60,726 nt of DNA from CALRWV02 sp943371965. GTDB taxonomy: Bacteria; Bacteroidota; JABWAT01. The position numbers were made by a program, and so were the translations under genes. The notes beneath the pieces are model-generated. The model made no database searches. It was given only the letters and a program-made list of their open reading frames with translations, and was not told the origin of the DNA. The stretch lies in NCBI GenBank assembly GCA_943371965.1, contig CALRWV020000013.1, forward strand, positions 1 to 60,726, given 5' to 3'. Shown here piece after piece: positions 18,095 through 28,347 of the stretch. How positions within the stretch are numbered: position 1 is the stretch's first letter; every line of letters starts with the position of its first letter.

Positions 18095-21000
18095 TTATTT
18101 AATAAACAGCATTTTATTGGTTTGAACGAATCCTTTTGTTTCAAATCTGATTAAGTATTGTCCAGATGACACTTGTGCTCCACTTTCATTTTTTCCATCC
18201 CAAATGATTTTGTAGTAATCAGGTTTCATTGTCTCATTTTTCAGGGTTCGTATTTTTTGTCCCATTAAATTGTAAACAACGATTGAAACATGCTGTTCTT
18301 TGGCAATATCAATTAATATTGTTGTTTGCGGATTAAATGGGTTGGGATAATTTTTCCCAAGTAAAAATTCTTTTGGCTGTTCATGAATTACTTCTATGAA
18401 ATTATGTTCATAACGTTTACCTGAATAATCAAAATCAACAAGACGGTATTTGTACGTTTTACCTGCAATGGCTGAATTATCTGTAAATGAATAATAAGAT
18501 CTTTCAGAAATTGTTCCTTTTCCATTTATTTTCCCGACTGAAATAAAATCATTGAAGCCTTTTTCTGCTCTTTCAATCAGCCAGAAATTGTTATTCAGTT
18601 CAGATTCAGTTGTCCATCTGAATTCAATTCCATTTCTGGTCGAAACAAGTTTCATTGAGTTTTCAGATAAAGTGACTGGAAGCGAGTTGTCAATAGTAGT
18701 TGAGGCAAGAAGAAAATAATTTACACTACCCAGAAAAGTTAATCCGGAATTTGACGTAACTGTTCCATTCGGCAATACCCCGTTGAAAGAACCGCCCTGA
18801 TTTGACCAGTTAATCAGATCATTTGAACGGCCTATAACCAAACCTCCTGATGTTACTGCACCTTCATCACCATGAATTTCAAGTGTTATGGTTGGATTTG
18901 ATAATGAAACTCCATTTGTTATAATCGTTTCATAATATCTGACATGAGAAATATTTACTAGTCCACCGGAATAAATAGCGGAAGGGAACAAATCACCCGA
19001 AATATTTTGCATTCTGATAATGGGTCCAGTACCAATGGCTGTACCTGTTATTGTGACGGGTCTGAATGCTCCTGCATCACCGGTTGGAAAGTTGCGGGTT
19101 GAAAAAGCATCTGATGGAAACTGAACACCAACTCTTCCATCAATCATTTTACTTGAATTGTAACCAGTCAAAGATCCTATTTGATCGGTTGTGTTTGTCA
19201 GAAAAAGAGATCCATTGTTAGAGGTCGTTATTACTCCACCATTCCATAAAAAGTTGTTTGATACCGTTACATTACCGGACTGAATGCTGGTTGTACCGGT
19301 ACCGCTTAAAGTAAGGTTGTATAAATTTGTACCTCCGGCATTGCTTATAATCGATTTTGAAATTGGATTATTCAAAATGATGGTGCCGGTTTGAGGATTA
19401 AAAGTTCCTCCATTAATAAAATCGCCTGACAATGTTATTTGCTGTGAAGGGAATGAAGGTGATAATTGGAATGTACTGTTGGATGAAATTGTTAAATTCC
19501 CGGTGATTGAAAGATTAAGATTTCCAATGCTTTTTATTCCATTTCCTGAAACAACAATATTATTATACTGAGAAATAGTTGTTGGAAAAGTGACATCAGA
19601 GCTTGAACTGTATTCTACGGTTCCAGTAGTCAAAAATGATGTGTAAATACCGGCTGGAAAAATTGACGAAGCGATATTTATTATGCCATTTCCCGTAACT
19701 GTTCCAAAACTGTGTGCTATTGTAGTTCCCAAATTCAAAACACCTGAATTACCCAGAGATACCGATAATGCAGATTTACTATTTTGGGTAACTGTAATAC
19801 TGTGGTTGACAACAATATTTGAACCAGCAGGTGGTCCACTTGAAGTACCTGGATTTGGATTCCAGTTTGAATCCGTTTCCCATGAACCGTTATTCGCACT
19901 GGTAAAAGTTGCAGGATTTTGAAAAACACCCGCGTTGTTTCCGACAGTATAATCACCTGTAAAATTTGAATTTGTAAACGTAACTGTTCTGGTACCGGTA
20001 TTAACATTTGCTGTTGAGCCCGTTGTCCATAACGATCCAATAAATCTGGCATCAGAATAATTTGCATTATTTCCGGATTCCACCGACGCGACCCAACTGT
20101 ATGTATGTGTCAGTGAATTTAGATTTACTATATTATTGGTAACGTTCCAATAGTAGTTTATGTAATCTGTACCCGCACCGGAAGCATTTGAATGTTTTGA
20201 GTTTATTGGTTTTAAAGTAATACTTCCACCGGTAACACCTGTATTGATGGTATAGCCTGATGGAGTATATCGTCCATTAACTCCTACAGGCCAGGTAAAA
20301 GAACCATTTGTGGAACCAGCAAACGATTTTGTCACTCCACCATCTCCAATTGATCCAGCAGAGATAATGTATCTGGCTGATGAACTTCCAGCAATTGCTG
20401 TTAAACTGGTATTCAAGATTGTTAGGGAATAAGTTGCAATATTCAATGAACCGCTTGATCCACCAAATGTTAGAACTCCTGATGACGAAAGTGTTAAGTT
20501 GCCGGTTAAAATTGCACCTCCGGAACCGGTTAATGTTAATGACCTGTAATTGCCACCACCTGATAAAGTTTGCTGTGATGCACCAGTTAGTGAAACAGCT
20601 CCAACTCCTGTTCCATCAATGATACCGGAATTGGAAATATTACCTGCAACAGACAAAATATTTGTGCCTGTATTTAGAGTAGCTAAGCTTCCAACACTTA
20701 AACCATTGCTGACTGTAATTGCACTGTTTAACGTAACAGAATTATTATTGCCAACTGTTAAATTATAAAACGCACTTGAAGATGTTATTTGCTGTGAACT
20801 GCCATTGAAGAATGTTGTATTTGTACCAGGAGTATAAGTTCCGCTGATACTAATATTTCCACCCACAGTAACATTTAAATTTGAAGCGATCAATGTGCAT
20901 CCTGTATTAATTACAACATTGCCCCCCGAAGAAATACCATTTCCAGTCAATTGCACAGTTGTTGTTCTTGCTGCAAATCGTTGGATTTCCAAATTGAAAA

Positions 21001-24000
21001 TACCCACATTACTGTTCACAATTAAAGTTCTATTTCCTAAAGGATCAATACTGGTTGAACCAAAATAAATTGTACCACCGGTTACAGTTGATAGAGATGG
21101 TTGCAGATACAAGTCAGGGAACGTAGAAGTCCCTGCAGGAATGCGCATAATCGTAATGGTTCCATTTGACATGGTAAAAGAGCTGTTTGAATTGAGAATT
21201 TCCAAAGAACCACGTATTGTACCGTTTGGTCTTAGCCATCTGCCTATTGTAACATTCCCACCCGTTTGGGTATAAACCAAATATCCAATGGAAATTGTGG
21301 TGGATCTCCTTATTTCTGACCCAACAGTTAAAGTTCCGCCGGTGATTTCAATTTCTGATCCATTGATACCATATTGAATATAATTATCAGCAGAGGATGC
21401 TGCAGAAATTTCAGCAGTGCCACTTGAAATCTGCAGTTTTCCATAAAGCAGTAAACCGGCATTTGTTCCTGTCGCTTGAATTTGAACCGTTCCTCCATTT
21501 ACCCATAATCTGCCTGTTGTCGGGATCACAAAATCATTGCCGGTAATTGAGGCTCCAGAATTCAGGACTATTGTTTGATTGCTTGTCAGCCTAAACGTCC
21601 CATTTTGGATTTCAAGAGCTTTAGTGGTACCCTGTGAAGTGGCGGAAAGGCTAAATGAATTCGAATTCACATCCAGAATTGCAGTTTGACTGGTTCCTTT
21701 ATTAACAATGAGTCTGTTGAAATCTGTGGTAGCACCAGTTCCACTTATTGTTGTATTTCCCGTTCCAGTAAAAACAACATCGCAAATTCCTGTGTTTGAC
21801 ATATCAAATGTACCGTTATTTGTTAGGTTTCCACCAATGGATAATGTATTTGAGGGTGTTCCACCTGCTACAGAGACATCAAAAGTTCCAGCAATAGTGA
21901 CATTCCCAGATACAGATAAGGACCTGGCAGTAGTATTCTGATACCGTAAAATACCGCTGTTTACATTAAGATTTCCAAGAATGTCTATATTTCCATTAGC
22001 TGAATTGCTTAGCAAAGATTGACCTGTTGACCCGTTAATAAGTAAATTTCCATTTATGGTTAGATTGGCATTTGGAAATGTTATTTGTCCTGTTCCAGTG
22101 GTAATAGAAAGATTATTATAACTTACTTGACTAGCCGGTAAGGTAAAATTTGCAGCATTATAATAATACTCTACAGTTCCACTTTGTAAAAAAGAACTTA
22201 AGTCACCTGATGGAAATGAATTACTGCTGATTCTTATCGTACCCGATCCTGAAACCAAATTAAGGTTGTTTCCTGATATTGAACCTAAGTCTAGTGTTCC
22301 ATTTACTGTTAACGAAGAAACTGTTTTAGATGATGCAATTGTCATACTATATCCAGATTCAATAATTGCAATACTGGAAGATGTGGGTGTTGACCCTGCT
22401 GCTGTTCCACCACTTGTTAATGACCAATTACTTCCATTTTCCCAATTTCCAGAAACAATGCTGTAATAAACCGAAGGAGAAATAAAAGGATTGGTTGGGT
22501 TATTATCCCCAGCTGTAAACTCTCCGTTAAGAAAAGATACCCCTGAAAATAAAATGGTGTTAGCATTTTCATCTACATCAACAGAAGACCCCGACGTCCA
22601 CTGACCATTACTGGGAGTAAATCTTGCAGGGACATAATTGTTTTCAGTTCCACGGCCAGTAGCATCTGACTGATCATACTGATATATATGAGTTGCAACT
22701 GGATTACTAAAACCTGACGAAGAAACTTTCCAATAGTATGAAAGACTGATCCCATTTGAAGAAACACTAGGATGTTCATTATTTACAGGATTGATGGTAA
22801 CTGAACCTGCAAAACCACCCGTATTTGTCAGGTTAATGGTTGCAGGGGTGAATTTCGTTCCAACACCAATTGGGAATATAAATGATCCACCTGCAGAAGA
22901 ATAATTTCTTGTAATTCCGGCATTGGAAGACAAACCTGAGGTAACTATTATTCTTGGTCCAATTCCGGAATAACCTGTAATGCTAGAGTTCACCCCAAAT
23001 ACAAGATTATTCGAACCAATGTTAATTATTCTGCTGGTTGTTCCCGCTGAAATATCAAGAACACCGTTTATTGTTTGATTCCCTGTTACTGTTATAGTTT
23101 TGGAAGCCGCGGTTCCACCAATTGTTATGTTTTGGAAAACACCATTTATTCCGTTTATTGTTTGGGCACTTCCAGATCCCCCCATGGTAATTCTTCCTGC
23201 TCCCGTATGGGTCCCGGAATTTGAAACATTACCGTTTACGGAAATATCCATTCCGTTATCATTGAATGTTCCGGAAATGATATTGAAATCATTGTTGATT
23301 ACAGGAACATTCCCTGAGAAATTTAAAGTACCGGTTCCGGATATATTGAAATTATAAAAAGAAGGTGAGGTGTTGTTGAGAATAACTGAATGGTTTAAGC
23401 TGCTGTTAAATGTTACTGTATTATTTCCGGTTGTAAATGTTGTTGAGGGGTTAATTGTTAAATTTCCCCCAATTGTTATGTTTTGATTGTTTGCATTGAA
23501 AACAGGATTATTTCCTGAATTCAAAACGAAATCATTCAGGATAGTCATCGGTTGGGCTGCATAAGTGGTATTTGCATTTCCATCTGGTTCCAAATCTTCA
23601 ATTGCATTTCCCAAAAAACAAACACCTGTTCCGGCACTTGCACCTGTTCGGTTAATGGTCAAATTGTAAAAAGGTACTGTAGAATTAATAATGCAATTAT
23701 TGTTTAAACGGCTGTCATAATTAACTGTAAATGATCCGCCGGTAACCGTATAATTTAAAGATGGAACACCAATGTAAATTGCCCCACCGGCTGCTGCATT
23801 TGGAGTTGCGAGATTGGGTACGTTAATATTCAATGAACCACCGGTCATAATAAAAGTCATATTTGGATTCGGGAAATGAAACCTTGGATATGCTACTCCT
23901 GATGTGCCGGAAATATTTACTGTTCCTCCATACTGTTGGTAAGATCCTCCTGATCCGGTTGGTGCAATTTTAATTTGAGAGCAGTAAACCGTACCGTTAT

Positions 24001-25174
24001 TTATTATTAATTGCCCTGTAAAATCCAGCCAGAGACCTGAATTGAATCCATTTGCAGAATAAAAAACCCCATCATTGATTTGGAGCGTACCATCCAAATT
24101 AATGATATTGCCTGATCCAACGACTGAGACGGTTACACCAGGATCATCAATAATTAATTTTGAGGCTACCGGAATTGTAAACCCCCCTCCACTTCTCCAA
24201 TTTGAAACATCCATTTTTCCTTTCAAACACAAATATCCAGTAGTTAAGGTGACTCTTGGTGTTGCTGCATTTGAACCATCAGAATTCAAAGTAAAATTGG
24301 AATTACTGCTTGAATTTATAGTAATTCCATAAGTTTGGTCAGTACCCTTATTGACAATTATTCTGTAAAAATCTGTTTGCCCATTGCAAAAAACAGTATT
24401 ATTTGAACCGCCTGAAAATGTTACGTTGACTCCTATAATTCCTGAATTGAAGAAATCAATTGTACCATTGTTGATTATATCTCCCCGCACTGTAGCTGAA
24501 TGCGTAAAATTAGCAGTCCCAACCCCTAGTGTACATCCTGTTCCAATTGTTATGGTTTTATTGAATGTAATGGTTCTTGCTGCTAAAGAAGTTGAAGTCC
24601 CGATATTCAACGAAGCGCTGCCTGAACCTGTTCTTGATAAATTAAAATCTCCATTAATCGTAACATTAACATTGAATTCAAGAATATAGTTGGTTGATGT
24701 TGTATTACTGATATTCAAATTATTGAATGTAGTTTGTGCAACAGATATAAGCCCACCAGCATTGTAAATTTCCACTGTTCCACCCGTTGATGATACAAAA
24801 CCTGTAAATGTTCCTGAAGGAAAAATATTGCCGTTTATTCTCAATAGACCCTGCCCAGTTACAGTCCCTAAACTTCCATCTGTTATTGAATCATAAATAT
24901 TACCGAGATCAAGAACACCACCCAAATTAATTACGCAGGATGTAACAGTAAAGTCAGATAAACAGGTGATTGTTATACCATTCAATATCACAATATTATC
25001 AGTTGCAGTTGGTGTAGCCGAACCAACAAGAGTAGCTCCTGTTTGATCGGTTGTCCAGATATTTGCTGATGTGAAATTACCTGATTGATAAGTGTAATAG
25101 GTAGTTTGGCCATATAAAGCCGGAGAGAACATAACAAATACAAAAATGGCAATTGAATTTTTAATTCTTTTCAT
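18095..25174 (-). CDS. Giant T9SS-secreted repeat protein, probable beta-helix surface protein
   Basis: A 2,359-residue protein with a signal peptide (1-22, ending ALYGQ) and a C-terminal T9SS type A sorting domain of about 85 residues (GKNYPNPFNPQTTI, then VVYNLMGQKIRTL and a final QTNKMLFIK). The bulk is a Ser/Thr/Asn/Gly-rich series of short beta repeats of the type (L/I)xIxGNLTxNxGT, as in right-handed beta-helix or filamentous haemagglutinin-like proteins. A header of about 120 residues recurs three times (from residues about 24, 900 and 1755), each with GxW...W and a later FPSG or FPAG step. It likely forms an extended surface stalk or adhesin. Ligand unknown. It is transcribed away from tsaB. 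Confidence 0.88.
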   Translation of the reverse strand: MKRIKNSIAIFVFVMFSPALYGQTTYYTYQSGNFTSANIWTTDQTGATLVGSATPTATDNIVILNGITITCLSDFTVTSCVINLGGVLDLGNIYDSITDGSLGTVTGQGLLRINGNIFPSGTFTGFVSSTGGTVEIYNAGGLISVAQTTFNNLNISNTTSTNYILEFNVNVTINGDFNLSRTGSGSASLNIGTSTSLAARTITFNKTITIGTGCTLGVGTANFTHSATVRGDIINNGTIDFFNSGIIGVNVTFSGGSNNTVFCNGQTDFYRIIVNKGTDQTYGITINSSSNSNFTLNSDGSNAATPRVTLTTGYLCLKGKMDVSNWRSGGGFTIPVASKLIIDDPGVTVSVVGSGNIINLDGTLQINDGVFYSANGFNSGLWLDFTGQLIINNGTVYCSQIKIAPTGSGGSYQQYGGTVNISGTSGVAYPRFHFPNPNMTFIMTGGSLNINVPNLATPNAAAGGAIYIGVPSLNYTVTGGSFTVNYDSRLNNNCIINSTVPFYNLTINRTGASAGTGVCFLGNAIEDLEPDGNANTTYAAQPMTILNDFVLNSGNNPVFNANNQNITIGGNLTINPSTTFTTGNNTVTFNSSLNHSVILNNTSPSFYNFNISGTGTLNFSGNVPVINNDFNIISGTFNDNGMDISVNGNVSNSGTHTGAGRITMGGSGSAQTINGINGVFQNITIGGTAASKTITVTGNQTINGVLDISAGTTSRIINIGSNNLVFGVNSSITGYSGIGPRIIVTSGLSSNAGITRNYSSAGGSFIFPIGVGTKFTPATINLTNTGGFAGSVTINPVNNEHPSVSSNGISLSYYWKVSSSGFSNPVATHIYQYDQSDATGRGTENNYVPARFTPSNGQWTSGSSVDVDENANTILFSGVSFLNGEFTAGDNNPTNPFISPSVYYSIVSGNWENGSNWSLTSGGTAAGSTPTSSSIAIIESGYSMTIASSKTVSSLTVNGTLDLGSISGNNLNLVSGSGTIRISSNSFPSGDLSSFLQSGTVEYYYNAANFTLPASQVSYNNLSITTGTGQITFPNANLTINGNLLINGSTGQSLLSNSANGNIDILGNLNVNSGILRYQNTTARSLSVSGNVTIAGTFDVSVAGGTPSNTLSIGGNLTNNGTFDMSNTGICDVVFTGTGNTTISGTGATTDFNRLIVNKGTSQTAILDVNSNSFSLSATSQGTTKALEIQNGTFRLTSNQTIVLNSGASITGNDFVIPTTGRLWVNGGTVQIQATGTNAGLLLYGKLQISSGTAEISAASSADNYIQYGINGSEIEITGGTLTVGSEIRRSTTISIGYLVYTQTGGNVTIGRWLRPNGTIRGSLEILNSNSSFTMSNGTITIMRIPAGTSTFPDLYLQPSLSTVTGGTIYFGSTSIDPLGNRTLIVNSNVGIFNLEIQRFAARTTTVQLTGNGISSGGNVVINTGCTLIASNLNVTVGGNISISGTYTPGTNTTFFNGSSQQITSSSAFYNLTVGNNNSVTLNSAITVSNGLSVGSLATLNTGTNILSVAGNISNSGIIDGTGVGAVSLTGASQQTLSGGGNYRSLTLTGSGGAILTGNLTLSSSGVLTFGGSSGSLNIATYSLTILNTSLTAIAGSSSARYIISAGSIGDGGVTKSFAGSTNGSFTWPVGVNGRYTPSGYTINTGVTGGSITLKPINSKHSNASGAGTDYINYYWNVTNNIVNLNSLTHTYSWVASVESGNNANYSDARFIGSLWTTGSTANVNTGTRTVTFTNSNFTGDYTVGNNAGVFQNPATFTSANNGSWETDSNWNPNPGTSSGPPAGSNIVVNHSITVTQNSKSALSVSLGNSGVLNLGTTIAHSFGTVTGNGIINIASSIFPAGIYTSFLTTGTVEYSSSSDVTFPTTISQYNNIVVSGNGIKSIGNLNLSITGNLTISSNSTFQLSPSFPSQQITLSGDFINGGTFNPQTGTIILNNPISKSIISNAGGTNLYNLTLSGTGTTSIQSGNVTVSNNFLWNGGVITTSNNGSLFLTNTTDQIGSLTGYNSSKMIDGRVGVQFPSDAFSTRNFPTGDAGAFRPVTITGTAIGTGPIIRMQNISGDLFPSAIYSGGLVNISHVRYYETIITNGVSLSNPTITLEIHGDEGAVTSGGLVIGRSNDLINWSNQGGSFNGVLPNGTVTSNSGLTFLGSVNYFLLASTTIDNSLPVTLSENSMKLVSTRNGIEFRWTTESELNNNFWLIERAEKGFNDFISVGKINGKGTISERSYYSFTDNSAIAGKTYKYRLVDFDYSGKRYEHNFIEVIHEQPKEFLLGKNYPNPFNPQTTILIDIAKEQHVSIVVYNLMGQKIRTLKNETMKPDYYKIIWDGKNESGAQVSSGQYLIRFETKGFVQTNKMLFIK

Positions 25175-25663
25175 AATTTTCCCTTTGAGTCAATCAGATA
25201 TTTCAGTTTCGTTTAAAAATTGATTCAGCCCAGGTAAATCAGTTGTTTACTATTTCGGGACATCTATTTTATTTAATGACAATTTCGAGTTTCAATAAAA
25301 CGATGATGGTTATTATTATTTCCTGTTACCGGATTGAAGTTTAAACGTGAATTGAATTCAATAACTGTGACTTTTGTGTTTTAATTTTCCGCATGTAAAG
25401 GTTCCGAATTTTAGGATCATTTTACATACCAGCTTTTTGGTATTTTGCTTTTTGAAATTTGCCTTTAACATGTCCACGTTTCCTTTTTTATTCAGGAAAC
25501 TGATATTCAATATTTTGAGTTGATAAATTGTTTCAGGTATGGGACATCACCTTAAAATGGAAAAATGGGATTGAGTTTGCTTTTTAATAAATTTCTTGGC
25601 TGCCTCAATTACTTTATCCCAATTTTCCATTCTCCCGATTCATGATGTAAATTTGCAGTCCTT
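25175..25663. other. Divergent intergenic region between giant T9SS gene and tsaB
   Basis: About 490 bp with no supportable gene. It must contain divergent promoters for the minus-strand repeat-protein gene and the tsaB-accD pair. I see only AT-rich sequence and no clear inverted repeat or promoter consensus. Confidence 0.5.
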
Positions 25664-26335
25664 ATGATTTTATCAATCGATACATTTTCGTCAGTTTGCG
25701 GTGTCAGCATCCTGAACAATCAAAAACTGATGTGTTCAACCCAGCTTTTGCTTCCCAACGCCCACAGCGAAATCCTGTTGAATCTGATCGATCAGACCTT
25801 AATTCAAACCAAAATCAGCAAAAAAGAATTGACCGCAGTTTCCATTCTTTCCGGACCTGGTTCATTTACAGGTTTAAGAATTGGGGCATCCATCGCAAAA
25901 GGACTTTGTTACGGTTTGGAAATACCCCTTTTGTCTGTTTCCACTTTCGAAGCATGGTTTTTCAATTGGTCAAAACTTGCGAATGAACCGAATAAAAGTG
26001 AAATTGGGTTCCTTGTTGATGCAAGACAGGGTGATTTTTACGGATCCGTTTTCAAAAATGGAAGACTTTCCGGGATCAAATGCGAAACTCTAAATAATTG
26101 GATGTCAGAGTTTCCTGAAATTACAAACTGGTTCTATGAATCAGACAAAAAGCCGGAATTTTCCGGAAAAGCGTTCACATCACTTTCAGAGAATTTGAAT
26201 ATTTTCAATCTCTCACACTCAGCGGCGATACTTGCAGAAAAGAAACTGGCGGAAAATCAAACCGAAAATCTGCATACCTTCGAACCGCTTTACATCAAAG
26301 ATTTTGTAGTCAAAACAGCGGCTAAAACAATTTAA
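25664..26335 (+). CDS. tsaB: tRNA threonylcarbamoyladenosine biosynthesis protein TsaB
   Basis: TsaB is the ASKHA-fold partner of TsaD in the complex that transfers the threonylcarbamoyl group to A37 of ANN-decoding tRNAs. The 223-residue length is typical. Visible are the N-terminal LSIDTFSSVCGVSIL strand-turn-strand, the HSE segment at about 34-36, the signature LSGPGSFTGLRIG at about 62-74, GLCYGLEIPLLSVSTFEA after it, and the VDARQGDFYGSVF strand pair at about 117-129. accD follows after a 10-bp gap, so the two genes are probably cotranscribed. Confidence 0.93.
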   Translation: MILSIDTFSSVCGVSILNNQKLMCSTQLLLPNAHSEILLNLIDQTLIQTKISKKELTAVSILSGPGSFTGLRIGASIAKGLCYGLEIPLLSVSTFEAWFFNWSKLANEPNKSEIGFLVDARQGDFYGSVFKNGRLSGIKCETLNNWMSEFPEITNWFYESDKKPEFSGKAFTSLSENLNIFNLSHSAAILAEKKLAENQTENLHTFEPLYIKDFVVKTAAKTI

Positions 26336-26345
26336 AGGGAAAAAT

Positions 26346-27188
26346 ATGGCTTGGTTCAGAAGACAGGAAGCCGGAATCAGTATTGAAACGGCGGAAAAGA
26401 AGGAAACTCCTGACGGATTGTGGAGCAAATGCAACAAGTGCGGTGAAATGCTTTACAAACGCCAGCTTACTGAAAATGCCTACGTCTGCACCAAATGCGG
26501 CTATCATTTCAGAGTCGGGTCAGAGATTTATTTCGATCTTCTTTTTGATGGCGATTACGAAGAATTTGATGAAAATATGATTTCAAAAGATCCGCTGAAT
26601 TTTACAGATACCAAAAAATATACAGATAGAATCAAAGCAACCATCAAAAAAACCGGTTTGAAAGATGCCTGTCGGTATGCGGCAGGAACTTTGAATGGGA
26701 ACGAAATTGTAATTGCCTGTATGGATTTTGGATTTATTGGCGGATCAATGGGTTCCGTGATGGGCGAAAAAATTGCACGTGGAATTGATAAAGCGGTTGA
26801 ATTGAAATGTCCGTTCATCATGATTTCAAAATCTGGTGGTGCCAGAATGATGGAAGCAACGTATTCTCTCATGCAAATGGCAAAAACCAGCGCAAAATTG
26901 ACAGTTCTTGCAAAAAAAGGACTTCCTTATTTTTCAATTTTAACTGACCCTACAACCGGCGGAGTTACTGCTTCATTTGCCATGCTGGGTGATTTCAATA
27001 TTTCAGAACCGGAAGCTTTAATTGGTTTTGCCGGTCCAAGAGTTATCAAACAAACAATTGGAAGAGATTTGCCACCGGGATTCCAAACGGCTGAGTTTGT
27101 AGAAGAACATGGTTTTCTTGATTTCATCGTTTCCAGAAAAGAGATGAAAGAAAAACTTGGCTCACTTATTTCAATGTTAAAAAACTAA
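26346..27188 (+). CDS. accD: Acetyl-CoA carboxylase carboxyltransferase subunit beta
   Basis: AccD is half of the carboxyltransferase that makes malonyl-CoA for fatty-acid synthesis. At 280 residues it has the usual length. The N-terminal four-cysteine zinc ribbon is visible (CNKCGEML...CTKCGYHF, residues about 30-55), followed by the crotonase-like core with KSGGARMMEATYSLMQM and the acyl-CoA-binding DPTTGGVTASFAMLGD block, then PRVIKQTIGRDLPPGFQTAE. The start is ATG preceded by AAAGGGA. accA is not in the window. Confidence 0.96.
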   Translation: MAWFRRQEAGISIETAEKKETPDGLWSKCNKCGEMLYKRQLTENAYVCTKCGYHFRVGSEIYFDLLFDGDYEEFDENMISKDPLNFTDTKKYTDRIKATIKKTGLKDACRYAAGTLNGNEIVIACMDFGFIGGSMGSVMGEKIARGIDKAVELKCPFIMISKSGGARMMEATYSLMQMAKTSAKLTVLAKKGLPYFSILTDPTTGGVTASFAMLGDFNISEPEALIGFAGPRVIKQTIGRDLPPGFQTAEFVEEHGFLDFIVSRKEMKEKLGSLISMLKN

Positions 27189-27194
27189 ACGACC

Positions 27195-27310
27195 AAAGCA
27201 ATCAATATACGCACACTGATTTTCACAAGATAAAACTGATTCTCACTGTTTTTTAAAATAAAATTTTCGAGAATCTGTAAAATCAGCGTCATCTGTGTGC
27301 CAATGTATTT
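27195..27310. repeat. Dispersed palindromic element (family A), copy 3
   Basis: An imperfect palindrome between accD and the arginase gene. The left arm begins TATACGCACACTGATTTT and the right arm ends GTCATCTGTGTGCCAATGTA. This is the best-preserved of the four family A copies. An apparent N-terminal extension of the arginase frame falls inside its right arm. Confidence 0.75.
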
Positions 27311-27339
27311 ATTCAGTTTTCAAAACCAAAGGTATAGTA

Positions 27340-28248
27340 ATGAAAATCAGATTAATCGGCGTTCCCATGGATTTGGGTGCCGGTCGGCGTGGTGTCGATA
27401 TGGGACCATCCGCAATGAGACTTGCAGGAATTAAAGAAAAACTGAAATCCATCGGGCACGAAGTTGAAGATGATATGCAGAATATCCACGTTCCCATTCC
27501 AGAGCATGGAAATGTCTTTGCCTCCAATTTAAAATACCTTCCCGAAATTCAATCAGCCTGTATCGCGTTGGCCGAACGTGTCGAACTCGCAAAAAATGAA
27601 GGTTATATCCCGATTGTTATGGGTGGTGATCATTCCATTGCAATTGGAACCATTGCGGGTTTAAGTGCTTATTACCGTAAAAAAAACATGAAATTCGGTG
27701 TTGTTTGGGTTGATGCTCATGCAGATATGAATACGCCTGAAACATCCCCAACCGGAAATATTCACGGAATGCCGTTGGCTGTTTCTGTTGGTTTGGGCGC
27801 AAAGGAACTGACTTCCATTCATGGTGATTATGTAAAAGTTGACCCAAAAAATGTGGCTTTGATCGGAATCCGTGATCTTGATTTGGAAGAAAAATTGAAT
27901 GTCAAAAAAACCGGAATCAATGCCTACACCATGGCAGATGTTGACCGCATGGGAATGTACAACGTCATTCAGGATGCACTTTCAATTTTGAAAGAAAGAG
28001 TTGATGTCATTCACATCAGTTTCGACGTTGATGGATTGGATCCTTCAGTAGCTCCTGGTGTTGGAACTCCTGTTCCAGGCGGATTGAAATACCGTGAGGC
28101 ACATTTATTAATGGAAACATTGGCTGAATCCGGTTTGGTTGGGTCACTTGAATTTACTGAAATCAACCCGATTTTGGATGTTAAAAATCAAACTGCAGAA
28201 GTTGCTGTTGAAATGGCAGCCAGTGCATTGGGAAAAACGATTTTATAA
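27340..28248 (+). CDS. rocF: Arginase
   Basis: Hydrolyses arginine to ornithine and urea. The 302-residue protein carries the ureohydrolase metal motifs: GGDHS with its first histidine at about residue 101, VVWVDAHADMN with the three metal ligands DAHAD, the family's substrate-side TPETSPTGNIHGMP, and SFDVDGLDP with two further metal aspartates near 230. The GRRGVDMGPSAMR N-terminal block favours arginase over agmatinase. I chose the ATG at 27340, after GGTATAGTA, because the frame upstream of it lies in a dispersed repeat and is not part of the family. It is an isolated gene in the window. Confidence 0.93.
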   Translation: MKIRLIGVPMDLGAGRRGVDMGPSAMRLAGIKEKLKSIGHEVEDDMQNIHVPIPEHGNVFASNLKYLPEIQSACIALAERVELAKNEGYIPIVMGGDHSIAIGTIAGLSAYYRKKNMKFGVVWVDAHADMNTPETSPTGNIHGMPLAVSVGLGAKELTSIHGDYVKVDPKNVALIGIRDLDLEEKLNVKKTGINAYTMADVDRMGMYNVIQDALSILKERVDVIHISFDVDGLDPSVAPGVGTPVPGGLKYREAHLLMETLAESGLVGSLEFTEINPILDVKNQTAEVAVEMAASALGKTIL

Positions 28249-28249
28249 A

Positions 28250-28330
28250 GTAAAATCTTATTGTCGCTGATTTATTATCTTATAATCAGCGACAATCATA
28301 ACTATCTGTGTCATCAGTGTTCAATTGTAT
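28250..28330. repeat. Dispersed palindromic element (family A), copy 4
   Basis: The right arm ATCTGTGTCATCAGTGTTCA then ATTGTAT matches the other family A copies. It occupies the entire gap between arginase and panC, so panC has little room for its own promoter outside the repeat. Confidence 0.65.
28260..28296. terminator. Hairpin downstream of arginase
   Basis: Perfect 13-bp inverted repeat ATTGTCGCTGATT / AATCAGCGACAAT with an 11-base loop, 11 bp after the arginase stop. There is no uridine tract, so termination is uncertain. It is continuous with a family A repeat arm that runs to about 28330. Confidence 0.5.
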
Positions 28331-28347
28331 AAAAAAATTGCAATCAA

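Noticed and set aside
27295..27339. Fifteen extra N-terminal residues for arginase
   Set aside because: These codons lie in a dispersed repeat and do not look like the family N-terminus; ATG 27340 is preferred.
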